Assembly: GCF_002929225.1 (NCBI RefSeq)
Contig: NZ_PISM01000004.1
Coordinates: 186,001 to 250,000, forward strand
Reading direction: 5' to 3'
Source of the DNA: Stutzerimonas kunmingensis
GTDB lineage: Bacteria > Pseudomonadota > Gammaproteobacteria > Pseudomonadales > Pseudomonadaceae
DNA: 64,000 nucleotides
The translations under genes were made by a program, and so were the position numbers. Under the pieces are notes generated by a model. That model saw only the letters and a program-made list of their open reading frames with translations, was not told the DNA's origin and searched no databases. Below, piece by piece: positions 35,155 through 44,127 of this stretch; positions within the stretch are counted from its first letter, which is position 1; every line of letters begins with the position of its first letter.

Positions 35155-36423
35155 ATGTCTGATGACATACAGCAGGATCAGGTCGATCAACTCGGGATGG
35201 CCGATGATCCGCTCTCCATTCTGCGTCGCCTGGAGAGCGCCAACCTTTCATTGAGCGAGATGCTCGTCGAAACCCTGCATGCCGTGCGCACGCATCTGGG
35301 GATGGATGTCGCGTTCATCAGCGAGTTTCGCGGCGGCAGCCGGATTTTTCGCTACCTGGACGGCAATTTCGTACCCCTGCAGCTCGAGGTCGGGGCGTGC
35401 GATCCTCTGGACGACAGTTACTGTCAACGCGTGCTCGACGGGCGCTTGCCCGAGCTGATTCAGAACGCGGCGACTCTACCGGAGGCGTTGGCCATGCCGG
35501 TGACCAAAGCCTTGCCGGTAGGTGCGCACCTCAGTGTTCCGCTGCGCTTCAGCGATGGTCGGCTCTACGGCACCTTCTGTTGCTTTAGTACCACGCCGGA
35601 CAACAGCCTCAACGAGCGAGATCTGAATACGCTGCGGCTGTTCGCCGACTTCGCCGGCAGATTGCTGGAACGCCATGCGCTCAATGAGATTCGCTATGCC
35701 GAGACGCTCACGCGCATTCGCTCGGTGCTCGAGCAACGCGCGTATTCGGTGGTGTATCAGCCCATCGTGCATCTGGTGGAAAACCGCATCGTTGGCCACG
35801 AGGCGCTTGCGCGGTTCACCGACGAGCCTGTGCGCAGCCCGGACAAGTGGTTCGCCGAGGCCGGGCTGGTCGGCTTGCAGCAGGAGCTGGAGGTCGCCCT
35901 GATCGAGGCGGCCCTGCACGACTTCGATCAGCTGCCGGCAGATAGCTACCTTTCGCTCAATGTTTCGCCGGAAACCATCCTCGCTGGCGCGCTTGGCACG
36001 GTGCTCGCCGATCAACCGCTGGCGCGGCTGATGCTCGAGGTGACCGAACACGCATCGGTACAGGACTACTCGCAGCTGGCCGAGGCGCTCGAACCACTGC
36101 GCAGCAAGGGGCTACGGCTGGCGGTTGACGATGCCGGCGCCGGCTACGCGAGTTTCCGCCATATCCTCAAACTCAAGCCGGACGTGATCAAGCTCGACAG
36201 CAGCCTGATCCGCAATGTCGACAGCGACACCGGCTGCCGCGCGCTGGCCGCCGCGTTGATCCGCTTCGCCGAGGAAACCGGCTGCAAGGTCGTCGCCGAA
36301 GGGGTTGAGACCCAGGAGGAACTGGCCATGTTGCGGCGGCTTGAAGTGAACAAGGCGCAGGGCCACCTGATCGGTCGCCCGATGCCATTGCATCACGGGC
36401 TCGCCATGAGCCGACAGGCATAG
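35155..36423 (+). CDS. GAF-EAL cyclic-di-GMP phosphodiesterase
   Basis: A 422-residue soluble protein: an N-terminal GAF sensor domain (about residues 30-170, with VGAHLSVPLRFSDGRLYGTFCC) and a C-terminal EAL domain (about 180-420). The catalytic set looks complete: E-A-L in GHEALARF, Asn in SLNVSPE, Glu in EVTEHA, the Asp pair in DDAGAGYAS, Lys in KLDSSL and Glu in EGVETQE. DDAGAGYAS differs from the usual DDFGTGYSS in the loop, but the two metal-binding Asp remain, so activity is probable. The GAF ligand is unknown. Its upstream gap (34941-35154) holds nothing recognisable apart from promoter sequence. Confidence 0.9.
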   Translation: MSDDIQQDQVDQLGMADDPLSILRRLESANLSLSEMLVETLHAVRTHLGMDVAFISEFRGGSRIFRYLDGNFVPLQLEVGACDPLDDSYCQRVLDGRLPELIQNAATLPEALAMPVTKALPVGAHLSVPLRFSDGRLYGTFCCFSTTPDNSLNERDLNTLRLFADFAGRLLERHALNEIRYAETLTRIRSVLEQRAYSVVYQPIVHLVENRIVGHEALARFTDEPVRSPDKWFAEAGLVGLQQELEVALIEAALHDFDQLPADSYLSLNVSPETILAGALGTVLADQPLARLMLEVTEHASVQDYSQLAEALEPLRSKGLRLAVDDAGAGYASFRHILKLKPDVIKLDSSLIRNVDSDTGCRALAAALIRFAEETGCKVVAEGVETQEELAMLRRLEVNKAQGHLIGRPMPLHHGLAMSRQA

Positions 36424-36561
36424 CCGGCGTTGCCGGGGGATGAGCCAGGAGGGTGCCTTCGGGCGGTTTCGCTGAACCTTTATGGTGCGTGGGCAGTCGA
36501 CTTTATAACGCGGGCGGCAGCGATGCAGCCCTTTCCGAGTCGACTTGTCAGGAGGTACAAG

Positions 36562-37014
36562 ATGGATACGAAAGACACGATTTCAGTGCTCAACGACCTG
36601 ATTGAAACCAGCAAGGATGGCGAAAAGGGCTTCCTCGAATGCGCCGAAGACCTGCGCGATCCGCAGCTCAAGAGCACCATGAATCAGCGTTCGCGCGACT
36701 GCGCCACGGCCGCCGCTGAGCTGCAGCAACTGGTTCGCTCCATGGGCGGCGATCCGGAGACCAGCACCAGTGTGGCTGCCGACATGCACCGTCGCTGGGT
36801 CGACCTCAAGTCGATGATCACCGGCAAGGACGACGAGGCCATTCTCAACGAGTGTGAGCGTGGTGAGGATGTCGCGGTTAAGAGCTACCGTAAGGCGCTG
36901 GAAAAAGACCTGCCAGCCGAAGTGCGGATCGTGGTCGAACGTCAGTACCAGGGCGTACAAAGCAACCATGATCAGGTGAAGGCTTTGCGCGACGCGGCTC
37001 GCGCCCGGAGCTGA
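36562..37014 (+). CDS. PA2169-family four-helix-bundle protein (DUF2383)
   Basis: A 150-residue ferritin-like protein of the PA2169 family. The ATG at 36562 has a perfect AGGAGG seven bases upstream (36550-36555), which decides the start over the longer frame to 36430. Helical segments with ISVLNDLIETSKDGEKGFLE (residues 7-26) and EDVAVKSYRKALEKDLP (near 110) are typical. Stress- and stationary-phase-linked expression is known for relatives; molecular function is not. It ends 29 bp before a strong terminator and stands alone. Confidence 0.88.
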   Translation: MDTKDTISVLNDLIETSKDGEKGFLECAEDLRDPQLKSTMNQRSRDCATAAAELQQLVRSMGGDPETSTSVAADMHRRWVDLKSMITGKDDEAILNECERGEDVAVKSYRKALEKDLPAEVRIVVERQYQGVQSNHDQVKALRDAARARS

Positions 37015-37042
37015 TGCTTCGCCAGCCGGTCAGGGTTTGAAG

Positions 37043-37067
37043 AACGCCAGCGCATGCTGGCGTTTTT
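37043..37067 (+). terminator. Terminator after the PA2169-family gene
   Basis: aacgccagc (37043-37051), loop gcat, gctggcgtt (37056-37064), then ttt. A 9-bp perfect stem with a T tract. Confidence 0.9.
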
Positions 37068-37079
37068 CGTTTCCGCCGG

Positions 37080-37703
37080 TCAGTCGGCCTGTGTGGGCTC
37101 GGCGATTTCGCAACCCTTGAGTACCAAGCGAATGATGGTGTCGGCCGCCGCATCGTAGTCGGCGTCGTCGAGGCGGTTCTTGCCGGTGACGGTGCTGATC
37201 TGCCAGTCGAAATCGGCGTAGGTCTGGGTCGCCGCCCAGATGCTGAACAGCAGGTGATTGGCATCGACCTTCGCCATCAGGCCGTCGTCGATCCAGCGCT
37301 GGATGCAGGCGATGTTGTGTGCGGCCTGGGCGTTGAGTTGCGCAGTGCGTTCCGGGGACAGGTGCGGAGCACCGTGCATGATCTCGTTGGCGAACACCTT
37401 CGAGGCGCAGGCGTGGTCGCGGGAAATCCTGATCTTGGTGCGGATATAGGCGCGCAGGACCTCGGCCGGATGGCCTGGCTGGTTGAACGGCGCCGAGGCT
37501 TCGAGCAAGGGTTCGACGATGCTCTCCAGCACCTCGCGGTAGAGATTTTCCTTGGACTTGAAGTAGTAGTAGACGTTGGGCTTGGGCAGTCCGGCGCGGG
37601 CGGCGATGTCACTGGTCTTGGTCGCGGCGAAGCCCTTTTCGGCGAATTCTTCGCTGGCGGCTTTGAGGATCAGCTCTTTGTTGCGCTCACGGATACTGGA
37701 CAT
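37080..37703 (-). CDS. TetR family regulator, RutR-like (purine cluster)
   Basis: A 207-residue TetR-type repressor. The ATG at 37703 gives MSSIRERNKELILKAA, the start seen in the RutR/YcdC group; upstream residues are shadow. HTH at about residues 25-50 (TKTSDIAARAGLPKPNVYYYFKSKENLY holds it). The C-terminal ligand domain is of the RutR group, whose E. coli member binds uracil or thymine and regulates pyrimidine and purine degradation. It lies next to a Tsx-like channel and an NCS2 permease at the start of the purine cluster. RutR of E. coli recognises TTGACCA-N2-TGGTCAA; similar sites occur upstream of two purine transcription units here (49776-49789 and 59952-59988). Confidence 0.87.
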   Translation of the reverse strand: MSSIRERNKELILKAASEEFAEKGFAATKTSDIAARAGLPKPNVYYYFKSKENLYREVLESIVEPLLEASAPFNQPGHPAEVLRAYIRTKIRISRDHACASKVFANEIMHGAPHLSPERTAQLNAQAAHNIACIQRWIDDGLMAKVDANHLLFSIWAATQTYADFDWQISTVTGKNRLDDADYDAAADTIIRLVLKGCEIAEPTQAD

Positions 37704-37795
37704 GGGGGCCTTTCGCTGGCTGCCGGCGATACGAACAAGCGCCCGCATGCTAGCACCCTGGTCGCAAGCCCCTCAACCGAAGCGCCGGAGGAGAG

Positions 37796-37820
37796 GCGAA
37801 GGGGCGAGGAGCCCCTTCGC
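37796..37820 (-). terminator. Terminator after the Tsx-like gene
   Basis: gcgaaggggc (37796-37805) and gccccttcgc (37811-37820) form a 10-bp perfect stem with loop gagga. It begins 9 bp beyond the stop of the minus-strand Tsx-like gene. The following sequence is C/T-rich (ctctcctcc), not a clean T run. Confidence 0.6.
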
Positions 37821-37828
37821 GACAGCAC

Positions 37829-38641
37829 TCAGAAATGCGCTTTGACGATAGCGCTGAAGGTGTTCTGGTCGGTTTTGCCAACGAAGTTTTCGCTGACGAA
37901 GCCGCCATTCTCGATGCCGTACTTGTCCGACCAGTAGTCGTACTCGATACCGACGTAGAGCTGCTTCTCGCCCCAGTTCATCGCCTTGCCTAGGTCGTAC
38001 TTGATCTGCGGGTTGATGTGCAGGTTGGCGTGATATTCCTCACCGCGGGAGTTGCTGTCGTTGTCGACCACCCAGTCGATGAAGCCGTCGAAGAGGATGT
38101 CGGAGTTGCCCACCGGCAGGGTGTAGCCCCACACCGGGGTGACCTGCCAGGTGCCGTCGCCTACGCGGTCACCGTCAGTGTCGCGGTGGTAGACGTTCAC
38201 CGAGACATAGTCGAAGCCGGGCACGTCCAGATCGAAGCCCGGGCCGATCATGTAGGTTTCCACATCGCCTTCGCCGAACTCGTAGGTCATTGCGACCAGC
38301 ACATCCTTGATCGGGCCGAAGCTCAGGTCGCGCTGGAAGATCTTGCCGAACGACAGGCGCGGCGAGAATTCGCCGTAGAAGGTGCTGTCGTCGTTGCCGT
38401 TGTCGTTACCCTTGCCGTTGAAGTGGATCGAGTCGAGAAACAGGAACGTATCGCCATACTTCCAGCCGTTGACGTGCTCGAAGGTGACAGTCTGCTGGAT
38501 CGGCGCATCGATCTTGTAATCCTTGCCGTACAGGTAGGTCAGGCTGTTGCTGTGCCAGTGGAGCAGACCTTCGGCCATCGCCGGGGCGGTCAGCAGGCTG
38601 CCGGCGAGCGCGACGGCGAGGGGAGCGGTCTTCAGTTGCAT
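37829..38641 (-). CDS. Tsx/OmpK-like outer-membrane channel
   Basis: A 270-residue outer-membrane beta-barrel with a signal peptide (MQLKTAPLAVALAGSLLTAPAMAEG, ATG at 38641; the longer frame to 38737 is not needed). The segment LLHWHSNSLTYLYGKDY, the pattern of alternating aromatic strands, and a C-terminal Phe (IVKAHF) are typical of the nucleoside-specific Tsx-type channel family. The expected role is entry of nucleosides or nucleobases into the periplasm. It lies directly downstream of the NCS2 permease (95 bp) and next to the TetR gene, so it probably belongs to the purine uptake set. Confidence 0.87.
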   Translation of the reverse strand: MQLKTAPLAVALAGSLLTAPAMAEGLLHWHSNSLTYLYGKDYKIDAPIQQTVTFEHVNGWKYGDTFLFLDSIHFNGKGNDNGNDDSTFYGEFSPRLSFGKIFQRDLSFGPIKDVLVAMTYEFGEGDVETYMIGPGFDLDVPGFDYVSVNVYHRDTDGDRVGDGTWQVTPVWGYTLPVGNSDILFDGFIDWVVDNDSNSRGEEYHANLHINPQIKYDLGKAMNWGEKQLYVGIEYDYWSDKYGIENGGFVSENFVGKTDQNTFSAIVKAHF

Positions 38642-38736
38642 GTGGATTTCCTTGAAGTGGGTGACGGCTTTTTTTGGGCGCCATTGTCTTTCAAGACTGG
38701 CGTGGCGAGAAGCGCACGATGGCGTGATTCTGACCA

Positions 38737-40281
38737 TCAGACGGATCGCCCCGCACAGGAAGTCGTGGCGTTATCCCTGCGTGCCGAATAGTCAGGAATA
38801 TTCACCGACAGCGTATTCGTGCCGACGGCATCCTCGACCAGCTCCTCGGGGTCGAATACATCGACTTCGCTCGGTTCGCGCGGCAGGAACAGGTTGAGCA
38901 GGATGGCGCTGAAGGCGCCGATGGTGATCGGCGAGCCGAAGATGTTCTTCAACACCTCGGGCATCGCGCTCAGCACTTCCGGCACGCCGGCGACACCCAG
39001 GCCGAGACCCAGGGAAATCGACACGATGAGCATGTTGCGGCGATGCAGGCCGGCTTCGGCGAGGATCTTGATGCCGGCGATGGCCACGGTGCCGAACATG
39101 ATCAGTGTGGCGCCGCCGAGCACCGGCTTGGGCATCAGCTGCAGCACACCGCCGACGAAGGGGAACAGACCCAGCAGTACCAGGACCGCGGCGATGTAGT
39201 AGCCAACGTAGCGGCTGGCGACGCCGGTGAGCTGGATGACGCCGTTGTTCTGGCTGAAGGTGGTCATCGGCAGGCTGTTGAACACCGCGGCGACCGCCGA
39301 GCTGCAGCCATCGGCGAGGATTCCCGATTTGATCCGCCGCAGATACACCGGCCCACGCACCGGCTGACGCGAGATCATCGAGTTGGCGGTCAGGTCGCCG
39401 GCGGTTTCCAGCGGGGTGATGAGGAAGATCACCGCGATCGGAATGAAGGCCATCCAGTCGAATGCGAAACCGAAGCGGAACGGTTGCGGCACGCTGAGCA
39501 GCGGCAGTTCGCCCAGCTCGGCGAAGTCCACCTTGCCCATGGACCAGGCCACCAGATAGCCCGCGGTCAGCGCGATGATCACCGCCGACAGCCGCAGGAT
39601 CGCCCAGGGAAAGCGGTTGAGCACCACGATGATGCCGATCACCAGGCCGGCCAGCGCCAGGTTGGGCAGGGCGCCGAGGTCATCGGCGCCGTAGCCGCCG
39701 GCGATATCGGTCATCGCCACCTTGATCAGCGAAAGGCCCATCAGGCAGATGATGGTGCCGGTGACCACCGGCGTGATCACCCGGCGCAGCTTGTTGATGC
39801 ACTGACTGAAGGCGATCTCGACGAACGCGGCGCAGAAACTCACGCCGAACAGCGTGGCGAGGATCTCCTCCGGCGTGCCGCCACGCGCCTTGACGATGAA
39901 GCCGGCGCTGAGGATGGCGCTGAGAAAGCCGAAGCTGGTGCCCTGCAGGCACAGCAGTCCGGAGCCGATGGGACCGAAGCGCCGGGCCTGGACGAAGGTA
40001 CCGAGACCGGAGACGAACAGCGCCATGCTGACGAGGTAGGGAACGTACTGATCGAGGCCAAGCGCGCTGCCGACGATCAGGGTGGGGGTGATGATACCGA
40101 CGAAGCTGGCCAGCACGTGCTGCAAGGCGGCGAAGGTCGCGGGTAGCGGGCCGGGGCGATCATCGAGTTGATAGATGAGGTCCTGGTTCGCCTGCGGAGC
40201 GGTGCCGCTCCTGTTTTCGGTTGCGGTCATTGTTAAGCCTGCCATTTGTTGTTTTACGGTCATGGGCTTGCGAGGCTTCAC
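38737..40281 (-). CDS. NCS2 family xanthine/urate:cation symporter
   Basis: A 514-residue inner-membrane permease with about 14 hydrophobic helices of the nucleobase:cation symporter-2 family (XanQ/UacT/UraA). The TM1 Gln-His motif is in FAALQHVLASF (near residue 55), the family Gln-Asn segment in TTFSQNNGVIQLTG (near 340), and a Glu in TPLETAGDL (near 300). Internal starts at residues 7 and 18 are possible. The urate or xanthine assignment is inferred from QNNG and context. The promoter region carries two palindromes of the GntR-operator type (40345-40354 and 40379-40388). Confidence 0.88.
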   Translation of the reverse strand: MKPRKPMTVKQQMAGLTMTATENRSGTAPQANQDLIYQLDDRPGPLPATFAALQHVLASFVGIITPTLIVGSALGLDQYVPYLVSMALFVSGLGTFVQARRFGPIGSGLLCLQGTSFGFLSAILSAGFIVKARGGTPEEILATLFGVSFCAAFVEIAFSQCINKLRRVITPVVTGTIICLMGLSLIKVAMTDIAGGYGADDLGALPNLALAGLVIGIIVVLNRFPWAILRLSAVIIALTAGYLVAWSMGKVDFAELGELPLLSVPQPFRFGFAFDWMAFIPIAVIFLITPLETAGDLTANSMISRQPVRGPVYLRRIKSGILADGCSSAVAAVFNSLPMTTFSQNNGVIQLTGVASRYVGYYIAAVLVLLGLFPFVGGVLQLMPKPVLGGATLIMFGTVAIAGIKILAEAGLHRRNMLIVSISLGLGLGVAGVPEVLSAMPEVLKNIFGSPITIGAFSAILLNLFLPREPSEVDVFDPEELVEDAVGTNTLSVNIPDYSARRDNATTSCAGRSV

Positions 40282-40344
40282 GGCACCTCTATCGCTGTCC
40301 GTCGAAAGCTGTTCGATCGGTCAGGACGCCTGGACTATAACAAC

Positions 40345-40388
40345 CTGTAGACAGGCTGATAAACAATAAATCAGAAAATTGTGCACAA
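40345..40388. promoter_or_regulatory. Two GntR-type operator-like palindromes upstream of the NCS2 permease
   Basis: CTGTAGACAG (40345-40354) and TTGTGCACAA (40379-40388; extended palindrome AATTGTGCACAATT at 40377-40390). Both have the TGT-NN-ACA core seen as TTGTATACAA at puuE and azgA. They are 63-110 bp upstream of the permease start. Assigned to the GntR at 50026 by motif sharing, not by experiment. Confidence 0.55.
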
Positions 40389-40439
40389 TTGGATCGGCGG
40401 CAGTTGGCCAAGATCGCGCGAACGCGTCTGGACCAGGCC

Positions 40440-41990
40440 TCAGCGCGGTGCCTGCAATTCCCGCGAGACATTTTCCGCAAGGCCCGCGCCGGCCTCGCTC
40501 ATGGTCAGGTAGGTGCGGTCGGCGCCAGCTTCCTGGATGCGCTGGGCGATATCCTCGTACATCGCGTGGGACACGATGAGCCCGCCGAAGCCGCTTTCAC
40601 GCAGCTTGCGGGTGGAGATGATCTTGGCCTCGGGATCGTTCATCGCCAGGATCACCGCTTCGACCTCGTTCATCTCCAGGCTCTGCCAGAACATCTGGTC
40701 CTCGGCGTCGGCAAAGAGGATATGTCGGCCCTCGGCGGTGTTCTTTTCCACCATGACCGGGTCGGAATCGAGGCTGACCAGGGCGAAACCCTTCTCCGCC
40801 AGATAGTCGTAGGCGGCGCGCCCGGTACGGCCCATGCCCATGATCAGAATGCGCGCTTCGCCCAGGGACACCGGTTGTTCGTCGGGGTGGCGAATGTTGC
40901 GCTCGTAGCGGAGCAGACGCGGCGCCAGGCGTTCGTACAGCGGATGGGCGAAACGGTTGATCTGCGCCGAAACGATGAACGAAAACGCCACGGTGATCGC
41001 CAGCGGCATGAGCCACTGCGGCAGCACCACGCTGACGACGATCAGGCCGAATTCGCTGTAGTTGGTCAGGCTGGCGGCGCTGAGAAAGGCGCTGCGGGCG
41101 CGCAGGCGGAAGGCGACGAACAGGCCGAAGAACAGCACCGCCTTGAGCGGTAGCAGCAGCGACATGGCGAAGGCGAACCAGAGGGCGTCGGCGTCTGGCA
41201 GCCCACCGATGCCGATCTTCAGGAAGAAGCCGACCAGGAACACTTCCTTGATCGCCCACAACGAGTTGGACAGCTCGCTGGCGCGCTTGTGTTTGGCGAG
41301 CATCGCGCCAAAGGCCAGCGCTCCCAGTTCGGAACTCAGGCCGACGTATTCGAAGCCGAGACCGCCGGCCACCAGCGCCAGCATCAGGCCCAACAGCACC
41401 ATCAGTTCTTCGTGGCCACTGTGGTCGAGCAGGCGGAACAGCACGGGGCGCAGCAGCGGCAGCAGGAACACCAGCAAGGCCCAGGCTGAGGGGACCTTGC
41501 CCGCGGCGAGGCTCATGACCACCAGAGCGATGAGGTCCTGGATGATCAGCACGCCGATGGCGACGCGGCCGTGAAAGGCGCGCAGCTCGCGCTTGCTTTC
41601 CAGCACCTTGGCCGCCAGCACGGTGCTGGAGAAGGACAGCGCGATTGCCAGCAGCATGGCCTCACGCCAGCTGTTATCGAGGATCAGCATGATCGCCGGC
41701 ATCACCAGCACGCTGGAGATGAAGAAGTGCAGCAGGCTGCCGCCGATGACTTCGCGGCGAACCAGATTGCCGAGCTTGAGCTTGAGCCCCACGGTGAACA
41801 GCAGCAGGAGCACGCCCAGATGCGACAGGTGATCGAGAACGATGCTGTCGTCACGGGTCACGCCCACGTAGTCGCCCGCTGCGGCCAGCGCGAAGCCGGC
41901 GCCCAGGTAGCCGATCAGCGGCGGCAGGCCGATGAAGCGGGCAAGCAGCCCGAGGGCGAAAGCGAAGGCAATCCAGCTGGCTTCAATCAC
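40440..41990 (-). CDS. CPA2 family monovalent cation:proton antiporter with RCK domain (KefB-like)
   Basis: A 516-residue membrane protein: about 12 helices (residues 1-365, with LIIQDLIAL and SFSSTVLAAKVL typical of CPA2) and a C-terminal NAD-binding RCK/TrkA-N domain (ARILIMGMGRTGRAAYDYL at about residue 392, ending near 515). The family exports K+ or Na+ against protons; KefB/C versions are gated by glutathione adducts, others by nucleotides. The ligand is not deducible here. It has the same strand as the NCS2 permease gene downstream, but 158 bp and two probable operators lie between, so it is probably a separate unit. A link to purine metabolism is not evident. Confidence 0.88.
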   Translation of the reverse strand: MIEASWIAFAFALGLLARFIGLPPLIGYLGAGFALAAAGDYVGVTRDDSIVLDHLSHLGVLLLLFTVGLKLKLGNLVRREVIGGSLLHFFISSVLVMPAIMLILDNSWREAMLLAIALSFSSTVLAAKVLESKRELRAFHGRVAIGVLIIQDLIALVVMSLAAGKVPSAWALLVFLLPLLRPVLFRLLDHSGHEELMVLLGLMLALVAGGLGFEYVGLSSELGALAFGAMLAKHKRASELSNSLWAIKEVFLVGFFLKIGIGGLPDADALWFAFAMSLLLPLKAVLFFGLFVAFRLRARSAFLSAASLTNYSEFGLIVVSVVLPQWLMPLAITVAFSFIVSAQINRFAHPLYERLAPRLLRYERNIRHPDEQPVSLGEARILIMGMGRTGRAAYDYLAEKGFALVSLDSDPVMVEKNTAEGRHILFADAEDQMFWQSLEMNEVEAVILAMNDPEAKIISTRKLRESGFGGLIVSHAMYEDIAQRIQEAGADRTYLTMSEAGAGLAENVSRELQAPR

Positions 41991-42209
41991 GGGGCGGCGT
42001 CCGGCGTCGAGGGAGGGCGCGGCATTTTAACGGGGTGTCGGCGATTGGGTAGCGTCGGCAGCGATATTCCTTGCGGGAATCTGCTCGCGCGCCGCGCCCT
42101 GGAGGCGGGAGTTGCCGTGATGCAGCGCAGCGTTGCCAAACCTTGCCTAGGGAGCCGAGGAGGGATGTGGTGCGGCCAGTGCTCTCAACTGGAACGGTAC
42201 GTAGAGAGA

Positions 42210-42234
42210 ACGCCGCGCGGGCTGCGCGCGGCGT
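42210..42234. terminator. Terminator after puuD
   Basis: acgccgcgcg (42210-42219), loop ggctg, cgcgcggcgt (42225-42234): a perfect 10-bp GC stem located 7 bp past the puuD stop on the minus strand, followed by tctctct. On the plus strand it is followed by cttt. Confidence 0.75.
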
Positions 42235-42240
42235 CTTTGC

Positions 42241-43464
42241 TCAGTCGATGGACGCGCCCTTGGCGATCCAGTCACCCAGCAGATCGCGCTCGTCCTGGGT
42301 CATCTGGGTGATGTTGCCCAGCGGCATGATCTGGCTGGCCACGGTTTGCGCATGGATCTTCGCCGCCTGCTCGCGTATCTGCTCGGCGGTATCGAACATC
42401 ACGCCCGCTGGGGCCGCGCTGAACAGCGGGCTGCTCGGCTGCGCTGAGTGGCAAACGGTGCAACGCTCGTGAATCACTTCGCTGACCTGGGCGAACTGGC
42501 TGGCGCCGCTCTGCTGTGCACTCGTGCTGGCCTGCTCCGGCGAGGTCGCTGCCAGGTTTGGTGCCGGTTGGCGGTTCGGCGCGGTGACGTAGGCCAGGCA
42601 GATCATGCCCAGTGCCGCGGCCGGTAGCGCCCAGGCGAAGCGATTACTGTTGTGGCGGGTGTTGAAGTAGTGGCGCGCCAGCACCGACAGCGCGCCGAGC
42701 GCGGCGAGGATCAGCCAGTTGTATTCGCTGCCGTAAGTGCTCGGGAAGTGGTTGCTGATCATGATGAACAGCACCGGCAGGGTGAAATAGTTGTTGTGCC
42801 GCGAACGCAGCAGGCCCTTGGCCGGCAGCACCGGATCGGGCGTGCGCTTCTGTTCGATGGCGGCGACCAGCGCACGCTGAGCCGGCATGATGATGCGGAA
42901 CACGTTGCCGACCATGATGGTGCCGATCAGCGCGCCGGTATGGATGTAGGCTGCGCGGCCGCTGAATACCTGCGAATAGCCCCAGCACGCGGCGATCACC
43001 AGCACGAAGAGCACCAGGCCGAGCAGGGCGGGGGTCTTGCCCAGCGGCGAGTCGCAGAGCAGGTCGTAGACGAACCAGCCGACGATCAGCGAGCCAAAGC
43101 CGATAGCGATAGCCGCCGCAGGGGACAGTTCGCTGCCCGGTGCGATCAGGTACAGGCTGGGGTTGAGGTAGTACACCACCATCAGCAGCGCCACGCCCGA
43201 CAGCCAGGTGGTGTAGGCCTCCCACTTGAACCAGTGCAGGTTTTCCGGCATCTGCGGCGGCGCCAGCTTGTATTTCTCCAGGTGGTAGATACCGCCACCG
43301 TGGATGGCCCAGAGATCGCCCGACAGGCCCTCACGCGGGTTGGCGCGGTTGAGGTTGTTCTCCAGCCAGACGAAATAGAAGGAAGCACCGATCCAGGCGA
43401 CGCCAACGATCATGTGAATCCAGCGGATACTCAGGTTCAGCCATTCGGTCAGATGGGCGTCCAT
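42241..43464 (-). CDS. puuD: Urate hydroxylase PuuD (membrane, cytochrome c domain)
   Basis: Oxidises urate to 5-hydroxyisourate in bacteria that lack cofactor-independent uricase or HpxO. The 407-residue protein has about eight membrane helices (residues 10-310) and a periplasmic C-terminal cytochrome c-like domain with haem motif CTVCH near residue 342 and a Met ligand candidate in IMPLGNI. The fused-haem architecture is the defining PuuD feature. Electrons presumably pass to the respiratory chain. It is the last gene of the puuE-uraD-alc-allA-puuD run, 113 bp downstream of allA. No second urate oxidase is seen in the window. Confidence 0.94.
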   Translation of the reverse strand: MDAHLTEWLNLSIRWIHMIVGVAWIGASFYFVWLENNLNRANPREGLSGDLWAIHGGGIYHLEKYKLAPPQMPENLHWFKWEAYTTWLSGVALLMVVYYLNPSLYLIAPGSELSPAAAIAIGFGSLIVGWFVYDLLCDSPLGKTPALLGLVLFVLVIAACWGYSQVFSGRAAYIHTGALIGTIMVGNVFRIIMPAQRALVAAIEQKRTPDPVLPAKGLLRSRHNNYFTLPVLFIMISNHFPSTYGSEYNWLILAALGALSVLARHYFNTRHNSNRFAWALPAAALGMICLAYVTAPNRQPAPNLAATSPEQASTSAQQSGASQFAQVSEVIHERCTVCHSAQPSSPLFSAAPAGVMFDTAEQIREQAAKIHAQTVASQIMPLGNITQMTQDERDLLGDWIAKGASID

Positions 43465-43577
43465 TTGTCATGCACCTCTTGCGGCCTGCAGGCGGCCGTA
43501 TTTCTTCTTATTGGAATCGGCTTGAGCGCGGCGCGAACGCAGGCAAGGCAACGCCGAATGAGCCAGCGCAGTAGCGG

Positions 43578-44090
43578 TCATGTCGATTCCGGTTGGGGGT
43601 CGAGGAGGAGTTGCTGATCCTCCGTGAAGAAGTACTCGTCGCAGTTGTTGCCAGAACCGCTGCGATCGACCACCAGGAACTCATCCCGCTTTTCGATCGT
43701 CAGCACCGGGTGGTGCCAGACGCCGCGGTGGTAATTGACGCCCTGCCTGCCGTTGCTGCGGAAGGCGCGGACGTGGCCCGGTACAGGTGCATCGCCAAGT
43801 GGCGCGACCACGACCAGAAAAGGGTTGCCGAGCAGCGGGATGAAGGCCTGGCTGCCCAGCGGATGACGTTCGAGCATGCGGATGACCAGCGGCATCTCCA
43901 GCGCCTCGGCGGCGAAGATGCTGATGATCGCCTGGTCATCGGGTGCGGCGGTCTCGACCGTGGCCAGCTTGTGATAGCGGCGGGTCGAGCCGTTGTTGAT
44001 CATGAAGTAGTCGCTGCCTTCGGTCTCGATGACGTCGCCGAAGGGGGCGAAGGCTTTCTTGGTCAATGGCTCGATGGTCAGGGTGCGCAT
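43578..44090 (-). CDS. allA: Ureidoglycolate lyase
   Basis: Cleaves ureidoglycolate to glyoxylate and urea. The 170-residue cupin-like protein starts MRTLTIEPLTKKAFAPFG and shows NGSTRRYH, the family segment IFAAEALEMPLVIRMLERHPLGSQAF, and GVNYHRGVWHHPVL, whose His residues probably bind or orient substrate. Length is standard. It is placed between alc and puuD; its product feeds Gcl (28.1 kb). A repeat-bearing gap (44091-44240) separates it from alc. Confidence 0.95.
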   Translation of the reverse strand: MRTLTIEPLTKKAFAPFGDVIETEGSDYFMINNGSTRRYHKLATVETAAPDDQAIISIFAAEALEMPLVIRMLERHPLGSQAFIPLLGNPFLVVVAPLGDAPVPGHVRAFRSNGRQGVNYHRGVWHHPVLTIEKRDEFLVVDRSGSGNNCDEYFFTEDQQLLLDPQPEST

Positions 44091-44127
44091 GGTGTGCTCG
44101 TTCTTTGTTGAAGGATCGTTATTCGCG

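Noticed and set aside
38018..40146. Large plus-strand frames across the Tsx-like and NCS2 permease genes
   Set aside because: Antisense shadows with highly charged His/Gln/Asp-rich composition and no fold or family.
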